Of a stretch of DNA of 64,000 nucleotides, positions 9,715-19,175 are shown in pieces. Made by a program: the position numbers and the translations under genes. Origin of the DNA: Pseudomonas marginalis (GTDB taxonomy: Bacteria; Pseudomonadota; Gammaproteobacteria; Pseudomonadales; Pseudomonadaceae); assembly GCF_024169655.1 (NCBI RefSeq), contig NZ_JALJWV010000001.1, forward strand, positions 5,314,001 to 5,378,000. The letters run 5' to 3'. The notes below the pieces were generated by a model. It worked only from the letters and a program-made list of their open reading frames with translations, did not search any database and had not been told where the DNA came from. How positions within the stretch are numbered: the first letter of the stretch is position 1; every line of letters begins with the position of its first letter.

Positions 9715-11196
9715 TTACTCGAACCAATGGGCTCGGGCGGCCATGATCAACTTGCCGGCACGATCATCGTCAATGCCGTCGATGTCGAGCAGATCGTCAA
9801 TAGACTGCTCGGCCAGGTCTTCGCGGGTAATTACGCCGCGCACCGCCAGTTCCATCGCCAAATCCTTGTCCATACCCTCAAGCGAGAGCAGGTCTTCGGC
9901 CGGATGGGCGTCTGCCAGCTTTTCCTCAGTAGCGATGGCTTTAGTCAACAAACGATCCTTGGCCCGAGCGCGAAGCTCGTTGACGGTGTCTTCGTCAAAG
10001 CCATCGATGTTGAGCATTTCTTCCAACGGTACGTAGGCAATCTCTTCCAGGCTGGTGAAGCCTTCATCTACCAGCACCTGCGCCAGGTCTTCGTCGACTT
10101 CCAGCTCGTCGATGAAGTTGCGCAGGATGTCACCGGTTTCAGCTTGCTGCTTAGCCTGGATGTCCGATTCGGTCATCACGTTCAGGGTCCAGCCGGTCAG
10201 TTGGCTGGCCAGACGCACGTTCTGACCTCCACGACCAATGGCCTGAGCCAGATTGTCAGCGCCAACGGCGATGTCCATGGCATGGGCATCTTCGTCAACG
10301 ATAATTGCCGCCACTTCAGCCGGCGACATGGCGTTGATCACGAACTGCGCCGGGTTATCATCCCACAGGACGATATCCACACGCTCACCGCCCAACTCGC
10401 CCGACACTGCCTGGACGCGCGAACCGCGCATACCAATGCAAGCGCCCTGCGGGTCGATGCGTTTGTCCTTGGAGCGGACCGCGATCTTGGCGCGCGAACC
10501 CGGGTCGCGGGCCGCAGCCATGACTTCGATCAGGCCTTCGGCGATTTCCGGCACTTCGATACGGAACAGCTCGATCAGCATTTCCGGCGCGGTACGCGAC
10601 AGGATCAACTGAGGGCCGCGGTTCTCAGTGCGGATTTCCTTGAGCAACGCACGCAGACGCACGCCGACACGGAAGGTTTCGCGAGAGATGATGTCTTCGC
10701 GGGCCAGCAACGCTTCGGCGTTGTTGCCCAGGTCAACGATCACGTTGTCGCGGGTGACTTTTTTCACGGTGCCGGAGATGATTTCCCCCAGGCGCTCGCG
10801 ATAGGCGTCAACGACTTGAGCACGCTCGGCTTCGCGAACCTTCTGCACAATGACCTGCTTGGCAGTTTGCGCAGCAATACGGCCGAACTCGATCGATTCG
10901 ATCTTTTCTTCGACAACATCACCGACATTGGCGCCAGGGTGCGTTTCAGCAACCTTGCTCGGCCAGGTTTCGATGGCCGGATCATCAAGATCGGCTTCTT
11001 CAACGACCGTCCAGCGACGGAAAGTCTCATAGGCACCGGTGTGGCGGTTGATTTCCACACGCAGATCAACTTCGTCTTCAAAACGCTTTTTGGTAGCAGT
11101 GGCCAGGGCCAGCTCCAGCGCTTCAAAAATCACGTTTGCCGGTACGCCCTTTTCATTGGATACCGACTCAACAACCAGCAGTACTTCTTTGCTCAT
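9715..11196 (-). CDS. nusA: Transcription termination/antitermination factor NusA
   Basis: NusA binds RNA polymerase and controls pausing, termination and antitermination. The 493-residue form starts at the ATG giving 'MSKEVLLVVESVSNEKG', with a GAGG site 6 bases upstream; a 7-codon upstream extension has no such support. Domains in order are the N-terminal RNAP-binding domain, S1 (near 135-200), two KH domains ('CIGMRGSRVQAVSGEL', 'AIGRGGQNVRLASQL'), and two acidic helix-hairpin-helix repeats at about 365-425 and 440-490. The tandem C-terminal repeats are typical of gamma-proteobacteria. Confidence 0.98.
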   Translation of the reverse strand: MSKEVLLVVESVSNEKGVPANVIFEALELALATATKKRFEDEVDLRVEINRHTGAYETFRRWTVVEEADLDDPAIETWPSKVAETHPGANVGDVVEEKIESIEFGRIAAQTAKQVIVQKVREAERAQVVDAYRERLGEIISGTVKKVTRDNVIVDLGNNAEALLAREDIISRETFRVGVRLRALLKEIRTENRGPQLILSRTAPEMLIELFRIEVPEIAEGLIEVMAAARDPGSRAKIAVRSKDKRIDPQGACIGMRGSRVQAVSGELGGERVDIVLWDDNPAQFVINAMSPAEVAAIIVDEDAHAMDIAVGADNLAQAIGRGGQNVRLASQLTGWTLNVMTESDIQAKQQAETGDILRNFIDELEVDEDLAQVLVDEGFTSLEEIAYVPLEEMLNIDGFDEDTVNELRARAKDRLLTKAIATEEKLADAHPAEDLLSLEGMDKDLAMELAVRGVITREDLAEQSIDDLLDIDGIDDDRAGKLIMAARAHWFE

Positions 11197-11243
11197 CGTA
11201 CGCCTCGCCTTTCGCAAGCCATTGGATCCGCGGGATCCGCGTC

Positions 11244-11702
11244 TCAGTCAAAACTGGGAATAATGTTGGCCTTGTCGATCATATCGATCGGCAACAGGAA
11301 CTCATGGTCTTCTACTTGCACCACGACATCCTGCTCTTCTACACCGCGCAGAAGGCCCTGAAAATTGCGCCGCCCTTCAAAGGGCGATCGCAGCTTGATT
11401 TTCACTTGTTCACCGGCAAATTTTGCAAACTGCTCGAGAGTGAACAGTGGGCGTTCCATGCCAGGCGAGGAAACTTCGAGGGTGTACTCAACAGCGATTG
11501 GATCTTCAACATCCAGGACACCACTGATCTGACGGCTGACAATGGCACAATCGTCCACCAGCACGCCGCCCTCTTTATCAATATAAACGCGCAACATTGA
11601 GTGGCGACCTTGAGCCGAAAACTCAATACCCCAGCATTCATAGCCCAGGGCCACGACCACCGGGGCCAGCAAGGCCTGCAACTCTTCTAGCTTGCTCGAC
11701 AC
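11244..11702 (-). CDS. rimP: Ribosome maturation factor RimP
   Basis: RimP aids 30S subunit maturation. The start is best placed at the GTG at 11702, giving 'VSSKLEELQALLAPVV', because a GAGGGG ribosome site sits 7 bases upstream and the length (152 residues) matches the Pseudomonas protein. An ATG 6 codons upstream and a longer reading frame into the terminator region are less likely. It heads the rimP-nusA-infB operon. Confidence 0.95.
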   Translation of the reverse strand: MSSKLEELQALLAPVVVALGYECWGIEFSAQGRHSMLRVYIDKEGGVLVDDCAIVSRQISGVLDVEDPIAVEYTLEVSSPGMERPLFTLEQFAKFAGEQVKIKLRSPFEGRRNFQGLLRGVEEQDVVVQVEDHEFLLPIDMIDKANIIPSFD

Positions 11703-11741
11703 CTGAACCCCCTCGTGCATGTATGTGCATGCTGTGCAAAA

Positions 11742-11764
11742 TAAAAAAATGGGCGAAACGCCCA
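11742..11764 (-). terminator. Intrinsic terminator upstream of rimP
   Basis: On the minus strand an ATGGGCG / CGCCCAT hairpin is followed by seven T residues. It lies between tRNA-fMet and rimP, so it should stop most tRNA transcription before the rimP operon. A further inverted repeat (AACGCCG / CGGCGTT) lies at 11771-11792. Confidence 0.8.
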
Positions 11765-11810
11765 TCCTTGAAACGCCGTCGAATAGCGGCGTTGAAAGTG
11801 TCCAGCTAAC

Positions 11811-11833
11811 AAAAAGCCCCTTAATAAGGGGCT
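11811..11833 (-). terminator. Terminator after tRNA-fMet
   Basis: The palindrome AGCCCCTTA / TAAGGGGCT is followed on the minus strand by TTTTTG, 11 bases after the tRNA 3' CCA end. Together with the next hairpin it makes a tandem terminator. Confidence 0.8.
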
Positions 11834-11843
11834 CCGCTAAAAC

Positions 11844-11920
<77 letters not shown>

Positions 11921-11987
11921 ACAAAGCTGGGGCGGAAGTATACGACCGATCCCTTGCAGGGTCAATGTAACCTTCCACCTACAAGAA

Positions 11988-12005
11988 AGCCCGCAACAGC
12001 GGGCT
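11988..12005 (-). terminator. Hairpin after tRNA-Leu
   Basis: Arms AGCCCGC / GCGGGCT with a 4-base loop are followed by TTCTT on the minus strand, between tRNA-Leu and tRNA-fMet. This is a likely terminator or processing stem. Confidence 0.65.
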
Positions 12006-12016
12006 CTCCTGATAAT

Positions 12017-12102
12017 TGGTACCGAGAAGGGGACTCGAACCCCTACACCCTATGGGCACAACCACCTCAAGGTTGCGTGTCTACCAATTCCACCACCTCG
12101 GC
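12017..12102 (-). tRNA. tRNA-Leu (GAG)
   Basis: The 86-base class II tRNA on the minus strand has a long variable arm, TTCGAGT T-loop and encoded CCA. The anticodon GAG lies in CTTGAGG. It lies 22 bases after the secG stop and is probably transcribed with secG. Confidence 0.96.
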
Positions 12103-12124
12103 AATACAGCGTTTACAACCCTTC

Positions 12125-12508
12125 TTACTTTTGCTCTTGAGCTGGAGGTACGTCAGTCGCTGGAGTAGCCGACTTTTGCTCTTGAAGCACCGGGACATCA
12201 TCAGAAGCCGGCTTTGCTTTTGGTACTTCCAACACTGCTGGGTTTGGCAAACCTACTTGAGTCAGCACATGAGCTTTCTCTTTAGCAAAGTAACCTAACC
12301 CTAAGCTGGTTATGAAGAAACCTGCGGCAAGTATAGCAGTAAACTTACTAAGAAAGGTAGAGGAACCTTGGCTTCCGAATACAGTATTTGAAGCACCTGC
12401 ACCGAAAGACGCACCAGCATCCGCACCTTTACCCTGTTGCAACAAAACCAGGGCAATTACGCCCAGGGCAGCCAACAGATGAAAAACGACTACGACTGTT
12501 TCCAGCAT
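12125..12508 (-). CDS. secG: Protein-export membrane protein SecG
   Basis: SecG is the small accessory subunit of the SecYEG translocon. The 127-residue form starts at 'MLETVVVVFHLLAALGVIAL', with two membrane helices (about 3-22 and 50-72) around the conserved 'QQGKGADAGASFGAGASNTVFG' loop. The C-terminal tail is Pro/Ala/Glu-rich with two similar VP..QEQK units and is longer than in E. coli. It lies 4 bases after tpiA, the usual tpiA-secG-tRNA-Leu arrangement. Confidence 0.96.
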   Translation of the reverse strand: MLETVVVVFHLLAALGVIALVLLQQGKGADAGASFGAGASNTVFGSQGSSTFLSKFTAILAAGFFITSLGLGYFAKEKAHVLTQVGLPNPAVLEVPKAKPASDDVPVLQEQKSATPATDVPPAQEQK

Positions 12509-12512
12509 TTTT

Positions 12513-13268
12513 TCAGTTTCCCGCGGCGCGACAAATCGCACCGAACTCATCTGCATTCAGGGAAGCTCCACCAATGAGCCCCCCATCGATATCCGGCATG
12601 CCGAACAGTTCGACCGCATTGGCCGCCTTCACGCTGCCGCCGTATAGAAGCCGCACACCTTGTGCGACCTCAGAATTCTCTGCCGCCAACTGTGCGCGGA
12701 TGGCTGCATGCACATCCTGCGCCTGTTGCGGTGTTGCAGTCAGCCCGGTGCCAATGGCCCAGACCGGCTCGTAAGCAATGACTGCCTTCGCAAACGCACC
12801 AACACCCAACTCTTCGATGATGCTGCCCAACTGACGCGAGACAACCTCAAAGGTATTGCCCGATTCACGCTGCTCAAGGGTCTCCCCTATGCACAACACT
12901 GGAATCAAGCCACAAGCCTGTGCCGCCGCGAACTTGCGATTGAGTGTTCCGTCACGCTCGCCCATCAACTGACGGCGCTCGGAGTGCCCAATAAGCACAT
13001 AGGAACAACCCGCATCAACCAACTGACTTGGCGAAATCTCACCTGTCAGCGCACCTTGCATGGGTTCCATCGCAGAATTCTGCGCACCGATCTGAATCGA
13101 CTTACCTTTCAAGCCATCAACCACTTGGTTGATATGCAAGCAAGATGGAAAAACCGCGACATCAACACCGCTCGGCAAAGCCAAATGACGAAGGCCATTG
13201 ATCAGCTCAGCGACACTGGCGCGGGTACCGTGCATCTTCCAGTTACCAGCTACCATAGTGCGACGCAT
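12513..13268 (-). CDS. tpiA: Triosephosphate isomerase
   Basis: This enzyme interconverts dihydroxyacetone phosphate and glyceraldehyde 3-phosphate. The 251 residues carry the N-terminal 'AGNWKMHG' lysine, 'GHSERR' with the catalytic histidine, and the glutamate motif 'AYEPVWAIGTG'; the phosphate-gripping 'YGGSVKAAN' follows. Length is normal. It lies between glmM and secG on the same strand. Confidence 0.98.
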   Translation of the reverse strand: MRRTMVAGNWKMHGTRASVAELINGLRHLALPSGVDVAVFPSCLHINQVVDGLKGKSIQIGAQNSAMEPMQGALTGEISPSQLVDAGCSYVLIGHSERRQLMGERDGTLNRKFAAAQACGLIPVLCIGETLEQRESGNTFEVVSRQLGSIIEELGVGAFAKAVIAYEPVWAIGTGLTATPQQAQDVHAAIRAQLAAENSEVAQGVRLLYGGSVKAANAVELFGMPDIDGGLIGGASLNADEFGAICRAAGN

Positions 13269-13334
13269 GCTGTACCTCGTCGGTCAAAGTGGGCGCAGAT
13301 GTTACCCAACCACATCATCACTGGCAAGCCGAAT

Positions 13335-14672
13335 TCAGGCGCAAACTTCAGTTACCAGTTTTGCCAGGTCTTCGGCATGGCCGCGAACCTGGGTTTCGTC
13401 CTCGCCTTCGACCATGACGCGCACCAGAGGCTCTGTGCCAGACTTGCGCAGCAACACTCGCCCACGCCCCGCCATTGCCAGGGTCACGCGCTCGCAGGCC
13501 GCTTTGACAGCCGGATGTTCGATCGGGTTGTCGCCACCGGAAAAACGCACATTGAGCAGCACCTGCGGGCACTTGCGCAAGGCCTGACGCGCCTGGGCCA
13601 GGCTCTCCTGGCGACGGCGCAACGACAACAATACCTGCAGCGCTGCAATGATCGCGTCGCCCGTGGTGGTGTGCTGGAAGCACACGACATGGCCGGAGTT
13701 CTCGCCACCGATCTGCCAATTGCGCTCCTGCAGCTCGGCAATTACATAGCGATCCCCGACATTGGCCCGCACAAAAGGAATTCCCAGCTCGGCCAGCGCC
13801 AACTCCAACCCGAGATTGCTCATCAGCGTGCCGACAACACCACCCTGCAGCCGATTACGCTCATGCAGGTCGCGAGCAATGATGAACAGCAGGTCATCGC
13901 CATCAACCACGGCGCCGGTGTGATCCACCATCAAGACGCGGTCGCCGTCACCATCAAAGGCAATACCCAGGTCCGCATGCTCGGCGAGGACGGCAGCCTG
14001 CAGTTGTTCCATATGCGTGGAGCCGCAGTTGTCGTTGATGTTCAACCCGTTAGGCTGGGCCGACAGCACCGTCACTTCCGCACCCAGCTCCTTGAATACG
14101 CTCGGCGCCACCTTATAGGTCGCACCATGAGCACAGTCGACGACGATCTTAAGCCCGGCGAAATTGGTGCTGCTTGGCACACTGCTCTTACAGAACTCGA
14201 TATAACGGCCAGAGGCGTCATTGATCCGCGACACCTTGCCCAACTTGCTGGACTCGACCACCGTCATCGGCGCATCCAGCAGCTCTTCGATCATCAACTC
14301 GATCTCGTCCGGCAGCTTGGTGCCCTGCCCCGAGAAAAACTTGATGCCGTTGTCATCATGAGGATTGTGCGAAGCACTGATCACAATACCGGCCTCAGCG
14401 TGAAAGGTACGCGTCAGGTAAGCGATCGCCGGGGTCGGCATAGGGCCCAGCAGCATCACATCAGCCCCGGCGGCGGACAATCCAGCCTCCAGCGCAGACT
14501 CAAACATATAGCCCGAGATACGCGTGTCCTTGCCTACCAGGATGCGACACGCGCCCATGCTGCGGAACGCCATGCCTGCCGCCCAACCCAGCTTGAGCAT
14601 GAAATCGGGGGTAATCGGAAACTCGCCGACCCGACCACGAATACCGTCGGTGCCAAAGTATTTCTTTGTCAT
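13335..14672 (-). CDS. glmM: Phosphoglucosamine mutase
   Basis: GlmM converts glucosamine-6-phosphate to glucosamine-1-phosphate for UDP-GlcNAc, and so for peptidoglycan and LPS. The 445 residues show the active-site serine loop 'ISASHNPHDDNGIKFF' near residue 100, the metal-binding 'DGDGDR' near 243, and 'GEQSGH'-type sugar loop as 'GGENSGHVV'. It follows folP by 16 bases, the common ftsH-folP-glmM arrangement. Confidence 0.98.
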   Translation of the reverse strand: MTKKYFGTDGIRGRVGEFPITPDFMLKLGWAAGMAFRSMGACRILVGKDTRISGYMFESALEAGLSAAGADVMLLGPMPTPAIAYLTRTFHAEAGIVISASHNPHDDNGIKFFSGQGTKLPDEIELMIEELLDAPMTVVESSKLGKVSRINDASGRYIEFCKSSVPSSTNFAGLKIVVDCAHGATYKVAPSVFKELGAEVTVLSAQPNGLNINDNCGSTHMEQLQAAVLAEHADLGIAFDGDGDRVLMVDHTGAVVDGDDLLFIIARDLHERNRLQGGVVGTLMSNLGLELALAELGIPFVRANVGDRYVIAELQERNWQIGGENSGHVVCFQHTTTGDAIIAALQVLLSLRRRQESLAQARQALRKCPQVLLNVRFSGGDNPIEHPAVKAACERVTLAMAGRGRVLLRKSGTEPLVRVMVEGEDETQVRGHAEDLAKLVTEVCA

Positions 14673-14688
14673 AAGTGCTCCATCATTC

Positions 14689-15540
14689 TTATTCGGCCGA
14701 TTCTACTGCGGCAAGCATGCGGACAACATCCACGGTCTCGGCGACATCATGCACCCGCAAGATGCGCGCACCCTTGGTCACAGCAAGTGCCGCAAGCGCC
14801 AACCCGCCATAAAGCCGCTCGCCCACCGGACGATTCAGCGCCTGACCTATCATGCTCTTGCGCGAAACGCCGACCAACAAAGGCCGACCCAGGGCATGCA
14901 AGGCTTCCATATGCTTGAACAGACTTAGATTGTGCTGCAGGGTCTTGGCGAAGCCAAACCCCGGATCGAGGATGATCTTGTCGGCAGCGATCCCTGCTGC
15001 GGCGCATTGAGCAATGCGATCAGCCAGGAACCCACTCACTTCGCCAACCAGATCATCGTAGTGCGGATTATCCTGCATATTGCCGGGCTCACCCAGCATA
15101 TGCATCAGACAGACCGGCAGGCCGGTAGCCGCGGCAGCGTCCAGCGCGCCATCACGTCGCAACGAACGCACATCGTTGATCAGCCCCGCCCCCAGGCGAG
15201 CCGTTTCGCGCATCACGGCCGGGGTCGATGTATCCACTGAAATGATCACATCCAACTCGCGAGCGATGCGCTCGACGATCGGCGCCACCCGCTCCAACTC
15301 CTCCACGGGAGAAACAACGCGAGCGCCAGGCCGGGTCGACTCGCCGCCGACATCGATCAAGGTCGCACCCGCCGCCACCATCGCCTCGGCGTGACGCAAC
15401 GCAGCATCGAGCTGATTGAAGCGGCCACCATCGGAAAAGGAATCGGGGGTTACATTAAGAATGCCCATGACATGTGTATGGGCCAAATCAAGAACCCGGT
15501 TGCCGCAAGGCAACCGGGTAGAGGACGACGCAGAAGTCAT
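14689..15540 (-). CDS. folP: Dihydropteroate synthase
   Basis: This folate enzyme joins p-aminobenzoate to the pterin and is the target of sulfonamides. The 283 residues include the signature 'MGILNVTPDSFSDGG' near residue 25, 'DVGGESTRPGA' and 'DPGFGFAKTLQHN'. The C-terminal 'RVHDVAETVDVVRM' is also family-typical. It lies 8 bases after ftsH. Confidence 0.98.
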   Translation of the reverse strand: MTSASSSTRLPCGNRVLDLAHTHVMGILNVTPDSFSDGGRFNQLDAALRHAEAMVAAGATLIDVGGESTRPGARVVSPVEELERVAPIVERIARELDVIISVDTSTPAVMRETARLGAGLINDVRSLRRDGALDAAAATGLPVCLMHMLGEPGNMQDNPHYDDLVGEVSGFLADRIAQCAAAGIAADKIILDPGFGFAKTLQHNLSLFKHMEALHALGRPLLVGVSRKSMIGQALNRPVGERLYGGLALAALAVTKGARILRVHDVAETVDVVRMLAAVESAE

Positions 15541-15548
15541 TTCAAACC

Positions 15549-17468
15549 TTAGTGGTCAGCTGCAGGACCGCCGATCGGGTTTTCAGGGCGTTCGTTCTGA
15601 ACCACTGGCGGCGTGCCAGAGGTGCCCGAACCACCTTCCCAATCGCGAGGTTCACGCGGTGTACGGCCAGCCATGATGTCGTCGATCTGGTCGGCATCAA
15701 TGGTTTCGTACTTCATCAGCGCATCCGCCATAGCATCAAGCTTGTCGCGGTTTTCGGTGAGGATCTGCTTGGCCGTGCCGTAGCACTGGTCAATGATGCT
15801 GCGCACTTCGGAGTCGATCAGCTTGGCTGTCTCACCGGAGAAGCTGGCACTTTGACCGCCACCGCCACGCCCCAGGAACACTTCGCCTTCTTCCTCGGCG
15901 TACATCAAAGGGCCGAGTTTTTCCGACAAGCCCCACTTGGTCACCATGTTCCGCGCAATCTGGCTGGCGCGCATGATGTCGTTGGAAGCGCCGGTGGTTA
16001 CACCGTCAAAGCCCAGGGTCATCTCTTCGGCAATTCGGCCACCGTACAGCGAGCAGATCTGGCTGATCAGCGCACGCTTGGAGAGGCTGTAGCGATCCTC
16101 TTCCGGCAGGAACATGGTGACACCCAGCGCCCGACCACGAGGAATGATCGACACTTTGTACACCGGGTCATGCTCAGGCACGACGCGCCCTACGATAGCG
16201 TGACCCGCTTCGTGATAAGCGGTGTTCTGCTTCTCTTTCTCGGACATGACCATGGATTTGCGCTCGGCGCCCATCATGATCTTGTCTTTCGCCAGTTCGA
16301 ACTCTTTCATTTCAACGATGCGTTTGCCGGTACGGGCCGCAAATAGCGAAGCCTCGTTCACCAGGTTGGCCAGGTCAGCACCGGAGAAGCCTGGCGTACC
16401 GCGGGCAATCACGGCCGGAGCCACGTCGTCGCCCATCGGCACTTTACGCATGTGTACTTTCAGGATCTGTTCACGACCACGGATATCCGGCAAGCCAACC
16501 ACGACCTGACGGTCGAAACGGCCTGGACGCAGCAATGCAGGGTCCAGTACGTCCGGACGGTTGGTTGCGGCAATGACGATGATGCCGTCATTCATTTCAA
16601 AACCATCCATCTCCACCAGCAACTGGTTGAGGGTTTGCTCACGCTCATCGTGACCACCGCCCATGCCAGCACCACGATGGCGACCGACGGCGTCGATTTC
16701 ATCGATAAAGATGATGCATGGTGCGTGTTTCTTGGCCTGCTCGAACATGTCACGAACACGGCTGGCACCGACACCAACGAACATCTCGACGAAGTCCGAA
16801 CCGGAAATGGTGAAGAAAGGCACTTTGGCTTCGCCGGCAATGGCCTTGGCCAGCAAGGTTTTACCGGTCCCCGGAGGGCCAACCATCAGCACGCCGCGAG
16901 GAATGCGACCGCCCAGACGCTGGAATTTGCCCGGATCACGCAGGAACTCGACCAGCTCGCCCACTTCTTCCTTGGCTTCGTCGCAACCGGCGACATCACC
17001 CAGGGTTGTCTTCACTTGGTCTTCGGAGAGCAGGCGCGCCTTGCTCTTGCCGAAACTCATCGGCCCGCCCTTGCCTCCCGCACCACCTTGCATCTGGCGC
17101 ATGAAGAACATGAACACGGCAATGATCACCAGGATCGGGAAGCTCGCCACCAGGAGTTGAGTCCAGATGCTCTGCTGCTCAGGCAGCTTGCCTTCGACAA
17201 CCACGTGGTTATCCACCAGGTCGCCGATCAGACCGTTGTCCTGGATCGCCGGACGAATGGTCTTGAAGCCGTCGCCATCGCTGCGCTTGCCGGTAATCAC
17301 GTAGCCATCAACCGCTACGCGCTCGACCTTGCCATCCTTAACTTGCTGGATGAAGTCGGAATAGTTGAGGGTCTGCGGCTCGTTAGGGCTGGAGAAGTTG
17401 TTCATCACCGTCACCAGGACAGCCGCGATGATCAACCACAGGATCAGATTCTTTGCCATATCGTTCAA
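15549..17468 (-). CDS. ftsH: ATP-dependent zinc metalloprotease FtsH
   Basis: FtsH is a membrane-anchored AAA+ protease that removes misfolded membrane proteins and regulators such as LpxC and sigma-32. It has two N-terminal membrane helices (about 7-25 and 103-123), Walker A 'GPPGTGKT' near 200, Walker B 'IIFIDEIDA', and the zinc motif HEAGH near 420. I chose the TTG start at 17468 because GAGGG lies 7 bases before it; the ATG three codons later (17459) is the other option and its ribosome site would be too far. The Gly/Pro-rich tail is normal for Pseudomonas. Confidence 0.97.
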   Translation of the reverse strand: MNDMAKNLILWLIIAAVLVTVMNNFSSPNEPQTLNYSDFIQQVKDGKVERVAVDGYVITGKRSDGDGFKTIRPAIQDNGLIGDLVDNHVVVEGKLPEQQSIWTQLLVASFPILVIIAVFMFFMRQMQGGAGGKGGPMSFGKSKARLLSEDQVKTTLGDVAGCDEAKEEVGELVEFLRDPGKFQRLGGRIPRGVLMVGPPGTGKTLLAKAIAGEAKVPFFTISGSDFVEMFVGVGASRVRDMFEQAKKHAPCIIFIDEIDAVGRHRGAGMGGGHDEREQTLNQLLVEMDGFEMNDGIIVIAATNRPDVLDPALLRPGRFDRQVVVGLPDIRGREQILKVHMRKVPMGDDVAPAVIARGTPGFSGADLANLVNEASLFAARTGKRIVEMKEFELAKDKIMMGAERKSMVMSEKEKQNTAYHEAGHAIVGRVVPEHDPVYKVSIIPRGRALGVTMFLPEEDRYSLSKRALISQICSLYGGRIAEEMTLGFDGVTTGASNDIMRASQIARNMVTKWGLSEKLGPLMYAEEEGEVFLGRGGGGQSASFSGETAKLIDSEVRSIIDQCYGTAKQILTENRDKLDAMADALMKYETIDADQIDDIMAGRTPREPRDWEGGSGTSGTPPVVQNERPENPIGGPAADH

Positions 17469-17659
17469 TTAACTACCCTCTGAAGCAAGCTCCGCTACTG
17501 GCGCGCGCTTCGCATGATATTCACCAGCCTAACTTACTACATTACCTACAACTCTGGCAGGCACCGTCTGTAACCCTTTGTGAAACTTTGACTACACAAT
17601 ATTCGTAAAGCTTCGTGACGAAAGCGATATAAAAAAACCTATCGACTCCCTTCAAACCC

Positions 17660-18310
17660 TCAAAGACGCTCATCACTGGCTGCGCCTTCGATCCCGCGGA
17701 ACCCCCGCGCCAGCAGATATTGCTCGCGAGACCGGTCCCGGGAAGAGTCCGGTTTGCGCATCTGCACCTTGTCAAACAGCTTGCGGATGTTCTTGTGGTA
17801 CTCGTCGAAACCCTCACCCTGGAAGACTTTGACCAGGAAATCACCACCCGGACGCAATACCCGCCCCGCCAGATCCAGCGCCAACTCGCACAGGAACATG
17901 GCTCGCGGCATATCAACAGCCGGTAATCCACTCATATTGGGGGCCATGTCGGAAATCACAAGGTCCACCTGCGAATTTCCCACCGCCTGCAGGATCTCCG
18001 CCAACACCGCGTCCTGGGTAAAGTCACCATGAACGAAGGTCACATCCGGGATGCTGTCCATCTCCAGAATGTCGGAAGCGATCAAGCGGCCTTGACCACC
18101 AATCAGACGACTGGCCACCTGAGACCAGCCACCTGGGGCGGCCCCCAGGTCGATCACGCTCATGCCGGGGCGGAACAATTTGTCCTTTTCCTGCAGCTCA
18201 AGCAGCTTGTAGCTGGCCCGGGAGCGGTAGCCGTCCTTTTGCGCCTTTTTGACGTAAGGGTCGTTGAAATGCTCTTGCAGCCACTTAAGGCTAGTTTTGG
18301 AACGGGCCAC
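17660..18310 (-). CDS. rlmE: 23S rRNA 2'-O-methyltransferase (U2552)
   Basis: RlmE (FtsJ) methylates the A-loop of 23S rRNA in late 50S assembly and is heat-inducible in E. coli. The 216 residues show the SAM motif 'VIDLGAAPGGWSQVA', the catalytic tetrad region with K in 'YRSRASYKLLELQEKD', and 'LVISDMAPNMSG'. The start is GTG with GAGG upstream. It is divergent from yhbY and upstream of ftsH, as in E. coli. Confidence 0.96.
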   Translation of the reverse strand: MARSKTSLKWLQEHFNDPYVKKAQKDGYRSRASYKLLELQEKDKLFRPGMSVIDLGAAPGGWSQVASRLIGGQGRLIASDILEMDSIPDVTFVHGDFTQDAVLAEILQAVGNSQVDLVISDMAPNMSGLPAVDMPRAMFLCELALDLAGRVLRPGGDFLVKVFQGEGFDEYHKNIRKLFDKVQMRKPDSSRDRSREQYLLARGFRGIEGAASDERL

Positions 18311-18416
18311 GGGCCACCTCGAAAAATAAAACGGGTCGTGATTAACTGGGCGGTCCCGGACTCGCTCGGGTAAACTGGCCGCCGCTTTTTACAAGATCAG
18401 ACGCAGGGGTCAGATT

Positions 18417-18725
18417 ATGCCGCTCACTCAAGAGCAGAAGAAACAGTACAAATCCATTGGCCACCATCTGAAACCAGTTTTGATCGTGGCCGACAACGGT
18501 TTGACTGAAGGTGTGTTAGCCGAACTTGAACGCGCATTGGGCGATCACGAACTGATCAAGATCAAGGTCAACATCCTTGACCGCGAAGCGCGCCTGGCCG
18601 CCATTGCAGAACTGTGCAAGGTTGGCAAGGCAGACCTGGTTCAGGTCATCGGCAAGATGGCGCTGCTGTATCGCAAGAACTTCAGCGTCAACAAGCAACT
18701 GTCGAACGTTCATCGCTTCAAATGA
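18417..18725 (+). CDS. yhbY: YhbY-family RNA-binding protein
   Basis: This single CRS1/YhbY (CRM) domain protein of 102 residues associates with pre-50S subunits. The GKAD motif ('KVGKADLVQVIGKMALLYRKN') replaces the common GxxG loop, and 'SIGHHLKPVLIVADNGLTEGV' opens the domain. It is divergent from rlmE, as in E. coli, which fits a shared ribosome-assembly role. Confidence 0.93.
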   Translation: MPLTQEQKKQYKSIGHHLKPVLIVADNGLTEGVLAELERALGDHELIKIKVNILDREARLAAIAELCKVGKADLVQVIGKMALLYRKNFSVNKQLSNVHRFK

Positions 18726-18746
18726 CAACAAGGGTCACGGGCGTGC

Positions 18747-19175
18747 TTAGCGCGCCCCGCCACTCCACCCCGGCGCCGGTTGCATCACCAGCACCAGACC
18801 GGAAAACCCTAGCACAAGATAGCTGAATAGCTGCCAGCGCAACGCTTCCGGCAGCCACACATGCACGATGCAATACATTGCACACGCATACAGCGCCATC
18901 AACAGCAGTTGGCCGCGAATATCCCGCCACAAACTCCCCAAGCCTTCGGCCTTGATCAGCACCAGCGCCTGAAGCGTCACGCACGCCGCCGCAAAACCCA
19001 CCAGCAGCGCACTCAGTAATCCATTGATCTCATCGATCAACAAAGGCGCCAGGCCAATCAGGCCCAACGCCGGTAACACGCCAATATGCAGCAACCACAG
19101 GCCGCCCACCCAAAGCATCTGGGCAAACTGCCAAAGCATGGCGCCCGCACGAAGCGGGCGCCGCCTTTCAGACAT
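18747..19175 (-). CDS. Small four-helix inner-membrane protein (DUF4149-like)
   Basis: The start is the ATG at 19175, whose ATGTCTGA overlaps the greA stop by 8 bases and implies translational coupling. The 142 residues contain about four hydrophobic helices (near 15-35, 43-65, 78-95 and 110-130) and no catalytic motif. The 'MLWVGGLWLLHIGVLPALG' opening resembles DUF4149 membrane proteins found next to greA in Pseudomonas. No function is established. Confidence 0.8.
   Translation of the reverse strand: MSERRRPLRAGAMLWQFAQMLWVGGLWLLHIGVLPALGLIGLAPLLIDEINGLLSALLVGFAAACVTLQALVLIKAEGLGSLWRDIRGQLLLMALYACAMYCIVHVWLPEALRWQLFSYLVLGFSGLVLVMQPAPGWSGGAR

Noticed and set aside
13348..13719. Minus-strand frame inside glmM in another phase
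   Set aside because: Fully inside glmM and without any domain; a coding shadow.
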